From Theropithecus gelada (lineage: Eukaryota; Chordata; Mammalia; Primates; Cercopithecidae): a DNA stretch of 64,000 nt. The notes below the pieces were generated by a model. It saw nothing but the letters and a program-made list of their open reading frames with translations, ran no database searches and was not told where the DNA came from. The stretch's first letter is position 1. Each line of letters begins with the position of its first letter. A program made the position numbers and the translations under genes. The DNA lies in the NCBI RefSeq assembly GCF_003255815.1, contig NC_037669.1:135247558-135311557 (forward strand), read 5' to 3'. This document shows positions 1 to 10,845 of this stretch, piece by piece.

Positions 1-86
1 TTCTCAAAATGTATGACTCTGCTCTGTTTTGCATTACATTATCCGACCTTTTTAACTTTTGAAGGTATCAGAAATTACTTTGCTTT

Positions 87-394
87 GGCTGGGTTTGGTG
101 GCTTATGCCTATAAAACCAGCACTTTGGGAGGCCAAGGCAGGTGAGTTCATCTGAAGTCAGGATTTCAAGGCCAGTCTTGAACATGATGAAAGCCCATCT
201 CTACTAAAAATACAAAAATCAGCCAGGCATGGTGGCACACGCCTGTAATCCCAGCCACTCGGAAGGCTGAGGCAAAAGAACTGCTTGAACCCAGGAGGCG
301 GAGGTTGCAGTGAGTTGAGATTGCACCACTGCACTCCAGCCTCAGTGACAGAGTGAGATTCATCTCAAAAAAATAAAATAAAATAAAATAAAAA
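87..394 (+). mobile_element. Alu SINE, full length (AluS-like)
   Basis: Starts with a diverged copy of the Alu 5' end (ggctgggtttggtgg), has both arms, the middle A-rich linker and a 3' tail of repeated aaaat. The left-arm segment reads like the S-type 'cctggccaacatggtgaaa' rather than the J-type 'gggcaacatagtgaga'. Several changes at CpG sites indicate an older copy. The 65-residue open frame on the opposite strand is ordinary Alu antisense sequence and not a gene. Confidence 0.93.
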
Positions 395-416
395 CAGAAG
401 ACAGAGCAAGACTTGT

Positions 417-633
417 AGGGAGGGAGGGAGGGAGGGAGGGAGGGAGGAATCGCTTTATGAGAGAGGCTTTATGAGAGAACTTTTAGCCTTGGTGTGTAAT
501 AGCTAGGTAAGAGATGGCTTTTACCTAGCTTAGGGATGGCTAANGGAGGGAGGGAGGGAGGGAGGGAGGAAGGAAGGAAGGAAGGAAGGGAGGGAGGGAG
601 GGAGGGAGGGAGGGAGGGAGGGAGGGAGGGAGG
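417..633. repeat. (GGGA)n/(GGAA)n microsatellite, interrupted
   Basis: Two long runs of ggga, the second also containing ggaa units, are separated by about 97 bp of unique sequence. Position 544 is an N, the only ambiguous base in the window. It lies exactly where unique sequence stops and the second ggga run begins. Polypurine tracts of this kind are unstable and hard to assemble. Confidence 0.95.
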
Positions 634-729
634 AATCGCTTTATGAGAGAGGCTTTATGAGAGAACTTTTAGCCTTGGTGTGTAATAGCTAGGTAAGAGA
701 TGGCTTTTACCTAGCTTAGGGATGGCTAA
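448..729. repeat. Exact 96-bp direct duplication flanking the N
   Basis: Positions 448-543 and 634-729 are identical over 96 bases, at an offset of 186. Both begin aatcgctttatgagag and end gggatggctaa. The first copy stops at the N (544); the second continues into unique sequence (tggcagacac). Each copy follows a (GGGA)n run, so the repeated unit is really microsatellite plus unique segment. Either a true tandem duplication or two overlapping sequence ends joined at the N would give this. Confidence 0.95.
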
Positions 730-3700
730 TGGCAGACACTTACAATTGAGTTACTACAGGGTGATACTCAGTTCTTTGCACACTGAATAAGACAACCATG
801 TTCTTGGGCACCTGGAAAGTATGGATTGGGGAATGGACTGATTACAGATTAAGCTGATTGGCTTTGGGTTGCCCACTAGCCTCAGCGAAAATGTCCTTGC
901 AATGAGATACATCACAAAATCACTATCTCGTCGTATAGTGTTTCTCTTTTGGGGGACCCAGGATTAGGCATAAAAATGGAGCCCTTGATTTTTGGGGATC
1001 TGTTCTACCTTCCAGCTCTGCCTACCAGGCCCTGGAAGCTGTACGCTTTCTTGGCCCTGTTCCTTGAAGGGCTCCACCCTGAAGCCACAAATCCAATTTA
1101 GAAATTTACATCTTTAAGAAAACCCCCACTGGTAAGGGTGCCTGCCTGTGTGTATTAGAAACTCTTATCGTACAATGTTTTGGCTTAATGTCTCAGCTCT
1201 GTGCTTTTAAAATATAAGTTCTCTATCCTGTTTCACCTAGGAGCTGTCCCTTTAGAAACGCAAGTTTAGAGTTGCCTAGCTGACAATTGTTTAGGGCAGG
1301 GAATAGGTAATCAATAAACTGATAGTCTAAAAGAGGAAATAGAAACTTAAAAACTGGCAAACAAAAAATTCTTACAACTACCAGATCCATTTCCTTCCAT
1401 GTAATTACATGTGTTGTGTGTGGGATGTTTATATAAAAGAGCTCTAATTAACTGGTTTAGGGAAGAACGAGCCTTAAAATAAAGTATTTTGTCAGAAAAA
1501 TAGAAAATTTAATGCCTTTTAGTGTAGATGACTTTAGAAATCTTTGTTAAATATAGTTTTAAAAATTATTGGTAAAATAAAAACATCTTCAAAATTTAGA
1601 CATTTGGTCTAAAGTAGACAGACTGAATACTGTCTTTGCTATATGTTTTAAGGTTATAAACTACTTCTAGATATTTTTGAAAACTGACATCTATTCTTCA
1701 GCCATTAGATTCTAGGTAAGATCTGGGGACATATGGAATTAGCCCTGTCCTCTGACTAGGCTAGGAAGAGTCAGACACTGTCTGAAGCTCTGTCCTTGTC
1801 CTAGGCTCTGTAATCCGATACATGGTTAAAATTACTTACTTACCAGGTTCCTAACCAGAAATAAAAGTCACTAAAAGTTAACATAGTAACATTGAGACTA
1901 CTAGAGAAAGTTTATATACAAGTTATATAAAGAAAGTAGAACGTGTTTTTGGCTTGGAAACATGACTTTTGTTCAAAGGCAAGTAATAATGTTGAGTTTA
2001 GAGATTTTTGAGGATTGTCCCAAAAAGATATGACAATACTGAAGGTTTAAGCAAGTTACAAAAGATTTATATAAGATTGATCTTGTAAAGGAAGCTCTGT
2101 GGGTGTGAGCAATGTAGCCAAAAGTTGAAGGGGATTATTTAGTTTTTCTATAAATTAAAACATTAAAATAAAAAGCACATTGTTACAAGGCCAGAATCTG
2201 TACTCATGTGTCAGAATAATGGTTTTCTTAGAACACTGATCTGCTCTTTAATAAATTATAAAAAGTTATGGGGGGTTTATGAACATCTTACCTTATGGTC
2301 AAATTGATTAAGACTGTATAGATTTGTTTATAAGGTTTTATTTGAAAATTGGGCCTAACATTAATAGTACATCAATACAAAGGTAAAATTTGGTTTTCCT
2401 CTTTTGAACAAAGTTTTTTTGTAATACTGAGCCACAATGAAAGGTTTTTGCCTTTTAAGTAAACTGCAAAAAATAAATAAATAAATAAAAATAAAGGAAA
2501 AAGAGGGGAGAGAGACTCAGGCAGCCACATGCTATCTTTATTGGGTATGCTGTTTAGGTTTTTGCCTTTTGAAATTTTTGAGTTATCACTTCTGCTAAAT
2601 GAATAACCAACGATACTATTTTGTAACAGTAAGTATTCTAAATCTTTGATATTTGACAAACCTTCCAAAATCAAAATTTCAAGTTCTAAATTAAGTCCTT
2701 TTGATTTCATTAACTTCTTCAATATTAGGTCCCCTGAAGTCTAAAAGAGACATCTGGCTTATCTGGCATGTTGAAATTATAGAGTGAGCACTGTCAAGTA
2801 TGAATTGGTATTCGGCTTTCTTTGGGCTGTATTTATATGAAAGTGTTATTGGTATGTGTTCCAGAATTGTGCAAGATTCCTATAATTTCAATATGACTTA
2901 GTATATGTTATCAGTAATAATTGTTATACTAAATGGTATGCCACAAAAATAACCAAATTTCCTTGTTAATTGAGTCTTAAACCATAGCTGTTTTAAGCCT
3001 CTTGTCATCCAAAATTATTTTTACTTTGATCCTTCTCAAAAGGTGATTTTATAATCAGCTATGGGACTCTAACAGGGGCTCTTGAATGCACATTTCTGAT
3101 ATCTTTAAAGATTGTGCCATTAATATAGAGGGAAAAACTTCTAGGACTCTCAAGAAGAGCTGATGTGTTCATGAATATTAAACAGAACAGGAATTAACTG
3201 TATGGTCTGAACTAAGAGAATAATGAAATAATCTATGACTGTTTGAAATATTTCTGATCCTTTTTGTTTTTCAGGGTCAAAAAATACAACAACTTTCCTT
3301 TTGAGCTGTTTATACCTTTTAACAATTGAATGAAGCATATTTCTATCTGCAAACTTTGGAGGCTATTTCTTTCTCTCTACCTGATTTCTCCAGAATTTTG
3401 AAACTAATTGTATTCTTAGCATATGGCAACATAGTTTTTTGCATAAGTTAGTAAGAATCTGCTTTTTGTTTTGCTTTCTTTTGCTTTCTGTAACAGGACA
3501 CAACTGGAGACACTGATTATTTTACCAAGGCTTTGACTGGAAATGGCATGGTTTCAGGCTGCTTTGAGTAACTGAGGTTGACTTACAGAGCTGATAACAG
3601 CCCCTTGGAAATACTGGTCTCATATGTTGTCCTTTACAGGGCTCCTAACCTGTAGTAAATAAAGAATGTCACTTTCTGACAGACCCAGGAATCCCAAGTT

Positions 3701-4462
3701 ATTGTGGGACCTCAAGAAGAGAGAAATTCACCCAATTCATACAGGTATCTGCAGGCACAGATGAATCCTTGGCCAGGCTAGAGACTCTTAAAAGGTCTAA
3801 TCTGAGATTCCTTATGAAGTAAATTCCAGCAAAACCAATTATTTTTAGAAAAAGAATCTATGTGGCAAATAACTATTCTTTCTGCATTTTATGCAAATAA
3901 ATAGGCCAAATATAATGGGACTGGAACTTATTCTGCAAATAAACTGGTCCTACTAAGATTTGTGTTTGGTAGAAATGGGGAACTGGAGAGAGAAAAATTG
4001 TTTCAGAAAAAAACTACAGTACAACTGTTATTAGATTCCAGCCTTGTCCACTATGTTTGAGTCTCTGCTAATGACCCCATATCTGATTGAGTCTTGGGGT
4101 CATTCACCTGTATCCCTTAAGGCTTCAGGTCAGTTCTACAAGGATTCCTGAAGTGAGGACTTTCTCTCCTTATGCTGGGGCTCATTATTTGTCTTATCAT
4201 CCACCTGTTCACTTAAGTGCTGTATGAAAGTTGTGGATAAGAGCACCAATGTTTTGTTATGCAGACCTTGGGACCTCAAGCTGGCACACATGAATACATA
4301 CCAACAATTACAAGACAGTTTCAACCCTCTTACCCTGAGGGCAATTCCTACTCCAAATCTGCCCCTATGAGCAGGAAGAAGTTACAGTGGCGGTCAGCCT
4401 TTTTCCATTTCCATAACCCACAGATTAAAAATAAGGTATGATGAAACCCAAAGGAGGGGGAC
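730..4462 (+). other. Degenerate sequence, probably old ERV internal region in its right part
   Basis: No intact gene is visible here, only short open frames of up to 116 codons. A polypurine tract (aaggaggggg, 4451-4460) directly precedes an LTR-like sequence, so at least the right part is probably the 3' internal region of an endogenous retrovirus in plus orientation. No matching 5' LTR was found to the left, so the copy is incomplete or the boundary unclear. An (AAAT)n run lies at about 2466-2490. The left boundary and the family are unknown. Confidence 0.4.
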
Positions 4463-5384
4463 TGAAACTGTCTTTGCAAAAATTGTAACAGTGAGAAAAT
4501 TCTGACCTAACCAACTCAGTCTTGCCTTTAACCTCCAAACTGCTCTTGGTCATTTGATATGGTTTGGCTGTTCCCCACCCAAATCTCACCTTGAATTGTA
4601 GCTCCCACAATTCCCACATCATGAGTGGGACCTGGTGGGAGATAACTGAATCATGGGGGTGAACCTTTATCATGCTGTTCTCATGATAGTGAGTAAGTCT
4701 CACAAGATCTGATGGTTTTATAAAAAGGAGTTCCCCTGCACAAGTTCTCTGTTGCCTGTCGCCATGTAAGACATCCCTTGCTTTTCAGCCATGATCGTGA
4801 GGCCTCCCCAGCCATGTGGAACTGTGAGCCAATTAAACCTCTTTCCTTTATAAATTACCCAGTCTCAGGTGTGTCTTTATTAGCAGCATGAGAACAGACT
4901 AATACACAATTCCTGGGTGTGGGCCAATCTAACTTTGGGAGAACTTTATAGTTTAAATAATATCCCTTAAACTAAGCCATCTTTGTAAAACTTTAGCCAA
5001 CAGGTTAAGAGAATTAGAGGGGTCTGCATTCTGCTAATATGTAGGTGTAAATGACTAGGAGCCATTATTCCAATGAATTTGCAACTTCCCTAATTACTCC
5101 TGTAATTAACATCACTATTGTAGAACCTACAATTGGCCTTTTGAGATGTTTCTTCAGGCTTTTGTATTTCTAATGACTGATGTCCCACTTGGACTCTCCG
5201 TCTTCACACTGGGACCATTTTCAACACCCCTATGACCGCATCCCCAATCAATCAGCAGCTCCCATACCCTAGCCCCAGTCCACCTGCCAAACTATCCTTG
5301 AAAATCCCTAGCCTGCTAATTTTTGGAGATTGATTTGATTACATGCCACAGTGGCCTCATATCAATTAAACTTTCTTTACTGCA
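4463..5384 (+). mobile_element. ERV LTR (family not assigned), split by a THE1 LTR
   Basis: The sequence begins with TG right after a polypurine tract and ends with CA after a late attaaa poly(A)-type signal (5365-5370), as expected of an LTR in plus orientation. The 3' part has the phrasing typical of class I LTRs, with 'aaaatccctagcctgctaa' followed by a purine-rich stretch. After removing the THE1 insertion (4555-4906) about 570 bp remain. It is probably the 3' LTR of the degenerate element to its left. No family name is claimed. Confidence 0.55.
4555..4906 (+). mobile_element. THE1-type solo LTR (ERVL-MaLR)
   Basis: Starts tgatatggtttggctgt and ends gagaacagactaataca, the two ends of the THE1/MST LTR. 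Internal landmarks are present: the 'gtgggacctggtgggag' block, 'gatctgatggttttataa', the 'cctccccagccatgtgga' block and the 'ttaaacctctttcctttat' poly(A) region. No internal THE1 sequence follows, so it is a solo LTR, inserted in an older ERV LTR. The flanking five bases (tcatt and caatt) only partly match as a target duplication. Confidence 0.93.
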
Positions 5385-5650
5385 AAAAAACAAAACAAAC
5401 ACAAAAGCAATAAAAAAGAAACCAAAAACCCCCTTTCTTCTTAATGATTTTCTTAATGACATCTGGGAACCTGTCTGCTGCCTCTTGGTCAGCAAAAGGT
5501 GCTTCTCCTGTTATCCTGACTTTTTCTTTTTTAAGCCAAACCTCTTCCAAAAATTACCAAACCATCTTTTGCTGGCATTAAATTATCCAGCTTTAGATCT
5601 TTCACCTTTTTTTGTAAGTTGCCATATAATGATTTTTTTTTTTTCCTCTG
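5385..5650. other. A-rich and unassigned sequence
   Basis: An A-rich stretch with interspersed C (to about 5430) follows the LTR end, then AT-rich sequence with a T run near 5634-5645. A 111-codon open frame passes through it but shows no domain, is low in complexity, and starts inside the LTR, so I do not call it a gene. Confidence 0.5.
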
Positions 5651-5654
5651 TGGC

Positions 5655-5812
5655 TTAAAATCCAAACTCCTTCCCAGGGCATCCAAGATCCTCTAACACC
5701 TGGCTGTATCCTAGATTTCCTACTCCATTTCCAGCCTCCCCATTTCCTCCAACCACTAACATCCCAGACTTTTCACCACTCTCTGCTCACTATGTGGAAT
5801 GACTTTGTTTTT
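5655..5812 (+). mobile_element. L2 fragment
   Basis: The stretch 'aaatccaaactccttcccagggcatccaagatc' and the following pyrimidine-rich clauses (cctccaaccactaacatcc, ctctgctcactatgtggaatg) follow the layout of the 3' coding end and 3' region of LINE2 in plus orientation. The copy is diverged and truncated on both sides. Confidence 0.55.
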
Positions 5813-5867
5813 TCTTAAATCATATTAGAGTCTGCAGATATGCCTTTCTTATAGCAATTCTGCACCC

Positions 5868-6721
5868 ACATAAAAACTGGATTTTCGTTATAAGGGGTTT
5901 TGCAAAAAGTACATGGTTTTTGCACCTGTTGGCATAGCTGTAGCTACAACATCATAAATTTCCTTTAGATATACATAATGGTCCTTACACTGGATTCACT
6001 TATCTTGAAATAGTGGGCAACCACAGCTGCACACCACATTCTACAGTACATATCAAACGATTCAACTTTTTCTTTGTAATGTCATGACTTTTCTCTGCTT
6101 CTTGAAAGTACTTCCAGCATCAGGTAGTGGCATGCTAAATGTGTCCTTTGGTGTTACCCAAAGTTTGTGAAATTGCACTAAATATGATGAAAAATACAAC
6201 AGAACTTCAAGATCACTTTTTCCTGAAGGGAAGAACTGCTCACATGGCCATGATTATCACACAGTGTTTTAAGGAGATAATCACAATTATTGGGCTCACT
6301 GCAAAAGCAACAGGAGGTAGCTATAAAATTATTACATTACTATAGTATATACTACAGTTAATTTTATGTAGTTACAATTTAATACTTCATCATTATGTTT
6401 ATTTACATCTCTTGACTGCAAATAGCACCATGTTGTCTGTTGTCTGTGTACATAAGTTTTGATAAATTTTACCCTTTTATAACAGATTTGTGCATATTTT
6501 ATTGTAGTAAATGATAAAATAGACTAGTGTCTACATACATTTTATGCATTCATGACATGCCTTTTTCTTAATTTTTTCAATATTTCTAGGCTACTTGGTT
6601 CACCTGTGAGTTTTTTCAAACCATTACAAATCTTCAAAACATTTTCCAATATATTTATTTAAAAAACTCACATATAAGTGGACCCACACAATTTAATTCC
6701 ATGTTGTTCAAGGGTCAACTG
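5868..6721. mobile_element. Tigger2-like DNA transposon relic
   Basis: The right end (about 6660-6721) is a clear copy of the Tigger2 terminal inverted repeat in reverse: 'cacatataagtggaccca', then 'catgttgttcaagggtcaactg'. The sequence to its left (for example 'ctaggctacttggttcacctgtga' and 'tttattgtagtaaatgataaaa') fits the subterminal part of the same family. I see no matching left terminal repeat, so that end is truncated or too diverged. The 68-codon frame at 6139-6345 is not an intact transposase. Confidence 0.75.
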
Positions 6722-6724
6722 CAT

Positions 6725-6783
6725 AAAAAGGGCTTAAAACAGTGCTTGGCACACAGTAAATACTGAGAATTAATGTTGGTGAA
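6725..6783 (+). mobile_element. MIR 3'-end fragment
   Basis: 'gcttaaaacagtgcttggc acacagtaaatactgag' (6731-6767) is the characteristic 3' end shared by MIR and L2 in plus orientation. It directly abuts the Tigger-like inverted repeat. Confidence 0.6.
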
Positions 6784-7109
6784 ACCATAATAGAGGCTTA
6801 GAAATCCAGCTCCACTGAAACACACATGGACGTTTCTGATGCCTGCTTTTCACTAGGGCTCCACAACCACCTGGTCAAATACTGTGTTGGAATTAGATAT
6901 ATGTTTTCTTTCATAGTAACAAAATTATTTATACTGAATTGAATTCCACAATTCTGCTCATTATGATAATAATTATTCCCTCTCCCACTCCACCAATTCA
7001 TTCAGATCCTATGACCAAAATTAATGAATTCACTCCTCTAGGTTTCAGAATTATCTAACTACTAAACGTTCCCACTGTTAGGCTGTAGCAACACAATATA
7101 ATAGCATAC
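6784..7109. other. Unassigned unique sequence
   Basis: AT-rich sequence with no repeat family recognised and no convincing gene. Its 67-codon minus-strand frame (6798-7001) shows no domain. Confidence 0.5.
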
Positions 7110-7182
7110 CTTTTGGATTTCTTCAGGCAAAGCATGCACGGGAATGTGACGGTCCATAACTTCCCAAAATATGGTGAGAGAG
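7110..7182 (-). other. Candidate 73-nt exon, minus strand
   Basis: On the minus strand a pyrimidine-rich tract ending 'tttctttttgcttcaaag' precedes the segment, and a donor 'AAAAG|GTATGC' follows it. With one carried base, one frame is open across the whole segment and reads SLTIFWEVMDRH followed by IPVHALPEEIQK; a second frame is also open and the third has a stop. The peptide is balanced in composition rather than low-complexity. The segment lies about 3 kb downstream, in minus-strand sense, of a CpG island with a strong minus-strand donor. This is inference from splice signals only; I do not recognise the protein. Confidence 0.35.
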
Positions 7183-8426
7183 CTTTGAAGCAAAAAGAAA
7201 TCTAAGAACACTGATGGCAACAGTCAAACAGAAATAATGTAGAGAACATTCAAACTAAGATGCTTTATAAATTCTTGGGAGTATTTGGGGATGAATGGTG
7301 ATAACTGTTTCAACAGAAGCTTATTTCATCAGCTGAATGTTAGAAAGTACAATTAGGGTTTTCTCCATTAGTTATTGGGCCAATAGAACAGGAGAGAACT
7401 ATAGAGACTGCTAAGTTAGAAAGAATATTTTCTCTTTTGTTAGAACTTTATAGTCTAATAGTAATTCCTGCTGTGATTTACTACTAATTGTTTTTCAAAT
7501 ACATAATGACTAAAATTTTAAATACACATTTCAGTATATTTTAAAAATCAAGCATTTTTCTGAAATGCTGCCAGAAAAAGTATGAAAATACAGCATTTAA
7601 GTTTAGCAGATGAAAAAAGCAATTGTGTCATGAATACTGGATTAAATACAGAAAGAGAGAATTTAGAGTTACCAGATTAAATATCATATGCAAATACTGA
7701 ACAGAAGACTGATCAAAAAATAAGAAGTGCCAATTTTATCTAAGATGGACATTTACATAATTTTATGCAGATATTTTACTTTTAACAGATGTTCTTTTTC
7801 TAATAAAAGCCATTCAATATAAAAGTGAGTCACTACTTTCATAAAACTACAGAGGATAAACGGAGGAGCACTTTGGGTTCCTTTTTTTTTCCTTTTTAAA
7901 TCCTTCCCTCACGAGTGAGGGCTGTTTGTACATATCTAAGGAGTCAGGAGAAGAGGGAGAGCAGTGACAGCAGAGTCAGATGATACAGGCACAATTCCAT
8001 AGCAGGGAAGAAGGCCTGAGGACCATGAGTTATAGACAAGAGCAGTCTAAGAGTTCAAGAAAGGAAAATATCTTATGTTTCAGATGAGAGGTGGGAGTTA
8101 GTGAAGGCTTCCTGAGGTTGTTCGCATTCAATCAGGGCGGGATTTTGAAAAGAGAGACTGGAGGTACTCTATCAGAGACAGCAACCCTGGCCATACAGCA
8201 AGGCAGCAGGAAAACTGTAGTTGTCAAGAGGTCCTATAGTGGCATTATCTTTGTAAATGGTGCAACCACTAATGGAAGAGAAGATTCCTTGTTCCTTGTG
8301 TTAGCACAAAGACTCATTTCAGTGAGGTGCTGTTTAAAACCAAAAACTAACGAGCTTTATGTCTTCCCACATAAAACATAATATGACATGTGTCTTAAAG
8401 TTAACTGAGGTCTGCAACGGACGTAC
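7183..8426. other. Unassigned unique sequence
   Basis: AT-rich single-copy-looking DNA. No repeat family is recognised. The plus-strand 96-codon frame at 8091-8381 has no visible domain and is not called. A poly-pyrimidine run lies at about 7880-7896. Confidence 0.5.
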
Positions 8427-8576
8427 CATTAACCATGTCAACATAGGTCCAACCATAATCGGATGTTTGGCAGATTTGTCATAATCATGTGGCAAGAGCC
8501 CAGAAGGTTCATTATTCTCATTTCTGTCATTTAACGGTGGATTTGCCATCAGTAAAATAAAACAGTAACTTCAACT
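8427..8576 (-). other. Weak candidate exon with possible start codon, minus strand
   Basis: A minus-strand frame starts with ATG at 8549 (MANPPLNDRNENNEPSG...) and stays open for 41 codons up to a donor 'TTAATG|GTACGT' (boundary 8427/8426). A usable but poor acceptor ('ctcccaatag') lies just upstream at 8577. If joined directly to the 7110-7182 candidate the phases do not agree: a stop follows after 19 codons. So either another exon lies between, or this is not coding. Hydrophilic composition is the only other hint. Confidence 0.2.
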
Positions 8577-9659
8577 CTATTGGGAGAATTTTCCAAAAAA
8601 TCACCATCTAAACATCCTTTTAAAATTTCACCCATAAAACTATCTGAGAGCACGGATCTAAATGACAGTAGAAGCAAAGCACCAGTAGAACAGTTTTTGT
8701 GTAGTGCCCTCATTGTGAATCTATTCCAACTTTATGGCCTTAGCATAAGAAGGGGAGGAACTGGCAGGTTCTGATTATTGGGGGGAAATTAAAAGTAAAA
8801 TATCCTGCCAACTCAGAAAATGCTCTACAATGCAGAAAGACAACAATTTTATTAGTAATTAGGCATTTAACTAGACTTTGATGTACATCACAGCTAATCT
8901 GCTAATGAGGTTACAAAGAGAGAAGGAAATCCCACTCTTCTTACTACAGTCAAGGAGATATAATCCGTCACACACATTCTCAAGGAAATTGGTAATGTGT
9001 CCTCATGGAAGAGGGCTTAACATAGTGTTCTATACATTCTTTTATATTTCTTCTTTAATTCATCTGGTAATTGGGGTAACTACCTGTGTTAGCTAACGGC
9101 TTTCCTCCTAAGGAATGCATAGCGCTATAACAAAGCAGGTGTTTACAATTAGGAATAACGCAGGTAGGTTAAACTCCCAAAGCGACAAGGAGATTGGGGC
9201 CCTATCTTCCTTGATGTTTACATTTTAAAAGAAATGGCTTCCAGGTCCTCAAGAAAAGCATTCCTATGTTTTAAAAAAGATTTTCATACATATTAAATTG
9301 AGGAAGAATTCACAAATACTAAGTTTCTCGAGAAAGAAGAAGGGTCTCTTTCCCTTTTGGCAGCAGGGAAAATTTGTAAATTTTTAAAATTTGGTCTTAC
9401 ATAGTTTTGCGTGTGTTATCAAACAAGTCCCTTTAATTTTTCTCATTGCACGTGTGGACTGCACTTTGGCAAGAGGTGCAGTGATAAGTGGCCGCAGCTA
9501 CGTGAGTGTTTGTGAACCTCCTCTCTAACAAGATCACCGAAAAGACATTTTTTAAAATGCAGACACGTCCTTGTTAATTTCCAATTCCGTTTCTCACACC
9601 AGTGTCACGTTAGGCCATTAACTCACGTTCAGCAAGCCCTTACGTAAAGAACCATTGCC
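8577..9659. other. Unassigned unique sequence leading to CpG island
   Basis: AT-rich up to about 9400, then rising GC content. No repeat and no convincing coding frame was recognised. The approach contains CpG-containing words such as cacgtgtgg (9449) and tacgtgag (9499). Confidence 0.5.
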
Positions 9660-10420
9660 TTGGCGTGAATCATACCACTACGAGCAGGTCAGGGGCAGGT
9701 GAAGGCGGGAGTTCACGTCCTAAGACTTCCCTGAAGCGGCGGGATCTTCCGCACAGAAACCAACCGCAAGGCCAGACAAAACTGCTGGAACGGCTTTCAA
9801 ATCTGTCCCTTTCTAACCCCGTTCCCCCTGGACCTGCCGTGGCCGGAAGAGGAGGAGGAGGAAGGTGCGGGGGTGAGGAAGCAGAGCCGCGCGTTCCCTG
9901 GGGCTGGGAGGAAGGCGGACCGCGCCTGGGACCCGCGGGCGGGCAGAGAGCAGGAAGGGGCCGCAGAAGAGTGTGGCGGCGGAGTCCAGGCCCGGGACCT
10001 CGTGCCCTCGCTGGGGCACCGCGGCTCAGCTTTCTGGTCCTCTCCCCGGGTGCGAGCACGCCTCCACTCCGGAACTGCATTCCGGTGGACCGGGTCATCC
10101 CAGGCTGAGGAAAGCCATCGTCCCTCACCTCGACTTCGACTACGACGGGTGTGAAACGGCTTTCCTGGTCTCCCGGGCGACCGCGCCGCCCGTCGGCTTG
10201 ACGTCAGGGCGCGGCGACGTCACGGCCCACGTCTGTCGTCAGCGCTCCCCTGCACCGCCCAGGGCCTCACGCGCCGGGCGGAAGTGGGAAAACTGGTGGT
10301 GGGGCTGGGAAGGCTGGGCTAGTTTTACGCGGAGTGTTGTGAGAAGGATGGAAGGGGATCGAGGGGTGAGGCGGGCGAGAGTGGGTCGGGTGCTTGGTAG
10401 CGGCTGCTGAGATGGAGGGA
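9660..10420. promoter_or_regulatory. CpG island 1, probable (bidirectional?) promoter
   Basis: This is an abrupt GC- and CpG-rich block in AT-rich surroundings, free of Alu sequence. It holds a palindromic CRE (10199-10206), a second gacgtcac site (10216-10223) and an ETS-type ggaagtg near 10280. On the minus strand 'GTCGAG|GTGAGG' (boundary 10129/10128) is a good first-exon donor, so transcription to the left from about 10.15-10.3 kb is plausible. The overlapping open frames of 68-152 codons on both strands are typical of GC-rich DNA lacking stops, and I do not call them genes. Confidence 0.8.
10199..10223. promoter_or_regulatory. Paired CRE/ATF sites
   Basis: A perfect TGACGTCA palindrome (10199-10206) is followed ten bases later by a half-palindromic gacgtcac (10216-10223). 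Unmethylated CRE palindromes inside CpG islands are classical CREB/ATF binding sites close to transcription starts. Binding and activity are inferred. Confidence 0.65.
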
Positions 10421-10754
10421 GCTATCCCACCCTCGTGGGGGTTTGGAGAGAGGCACTGCCGGGAGTTAGGAGCCTATAGCCCTACCTCTCACCCCGACTC
10501 TGGGGCTATGTGGCTGACATAGCAGTGAGCAGTTACTGTTCTTGAGCGGAGGAAAGAGATGCCTGTAGAGGTCATGGGTGTAAAGGGAAGTTCTTGTTTC
10601 AGTCATTACAGCAAGGGCAAATTAATTGGGAAGGCGTTGGTGACATTTCCATTCTACTCCAAAGTAGTGAAGATTAAGGGCTTAGTTCAAAAAGTATTTT
10701 GAGACCTCCTAGTCTACACTTTATTTATCGCAGGCTACCCACCCTTACACGTGA
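10421..10754. other. Unassigned unique sequence
   Basis: Shoulder of the CpG island. GC content declines and nothing specific is recognised. Confidence 0.5.
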
Positions 10755-10756
10755 CA

Positions 10757-10845
10757 AACTTCCCTTTATTCATACATTCATTCACAAAACAAATATTTAT
10801 TGACCTACTACGCGACAAGCAGAGCAGCATACCGAGATAGGGTAA
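10757..10845 (-). mobile_element. L2 3'-end fragment, reverse
   Basis: 'tcattcacaaaacaaatatttattg' (10779-10803) followed by 'acctactacgcg' is the reverse complement of the L2 3' terminus (…caataaatatttgttgaatga). Short and diverged. Confidence 0.7.

Noticed and set aside
9665..10410. Overlapping open frames of 93-152 codons on both strands in CpG island 1
   Set aside because: GC-rich DNA has few stop codons; the frames overlap each other, have Pro/Arg/Gly-biased composition and no domain.
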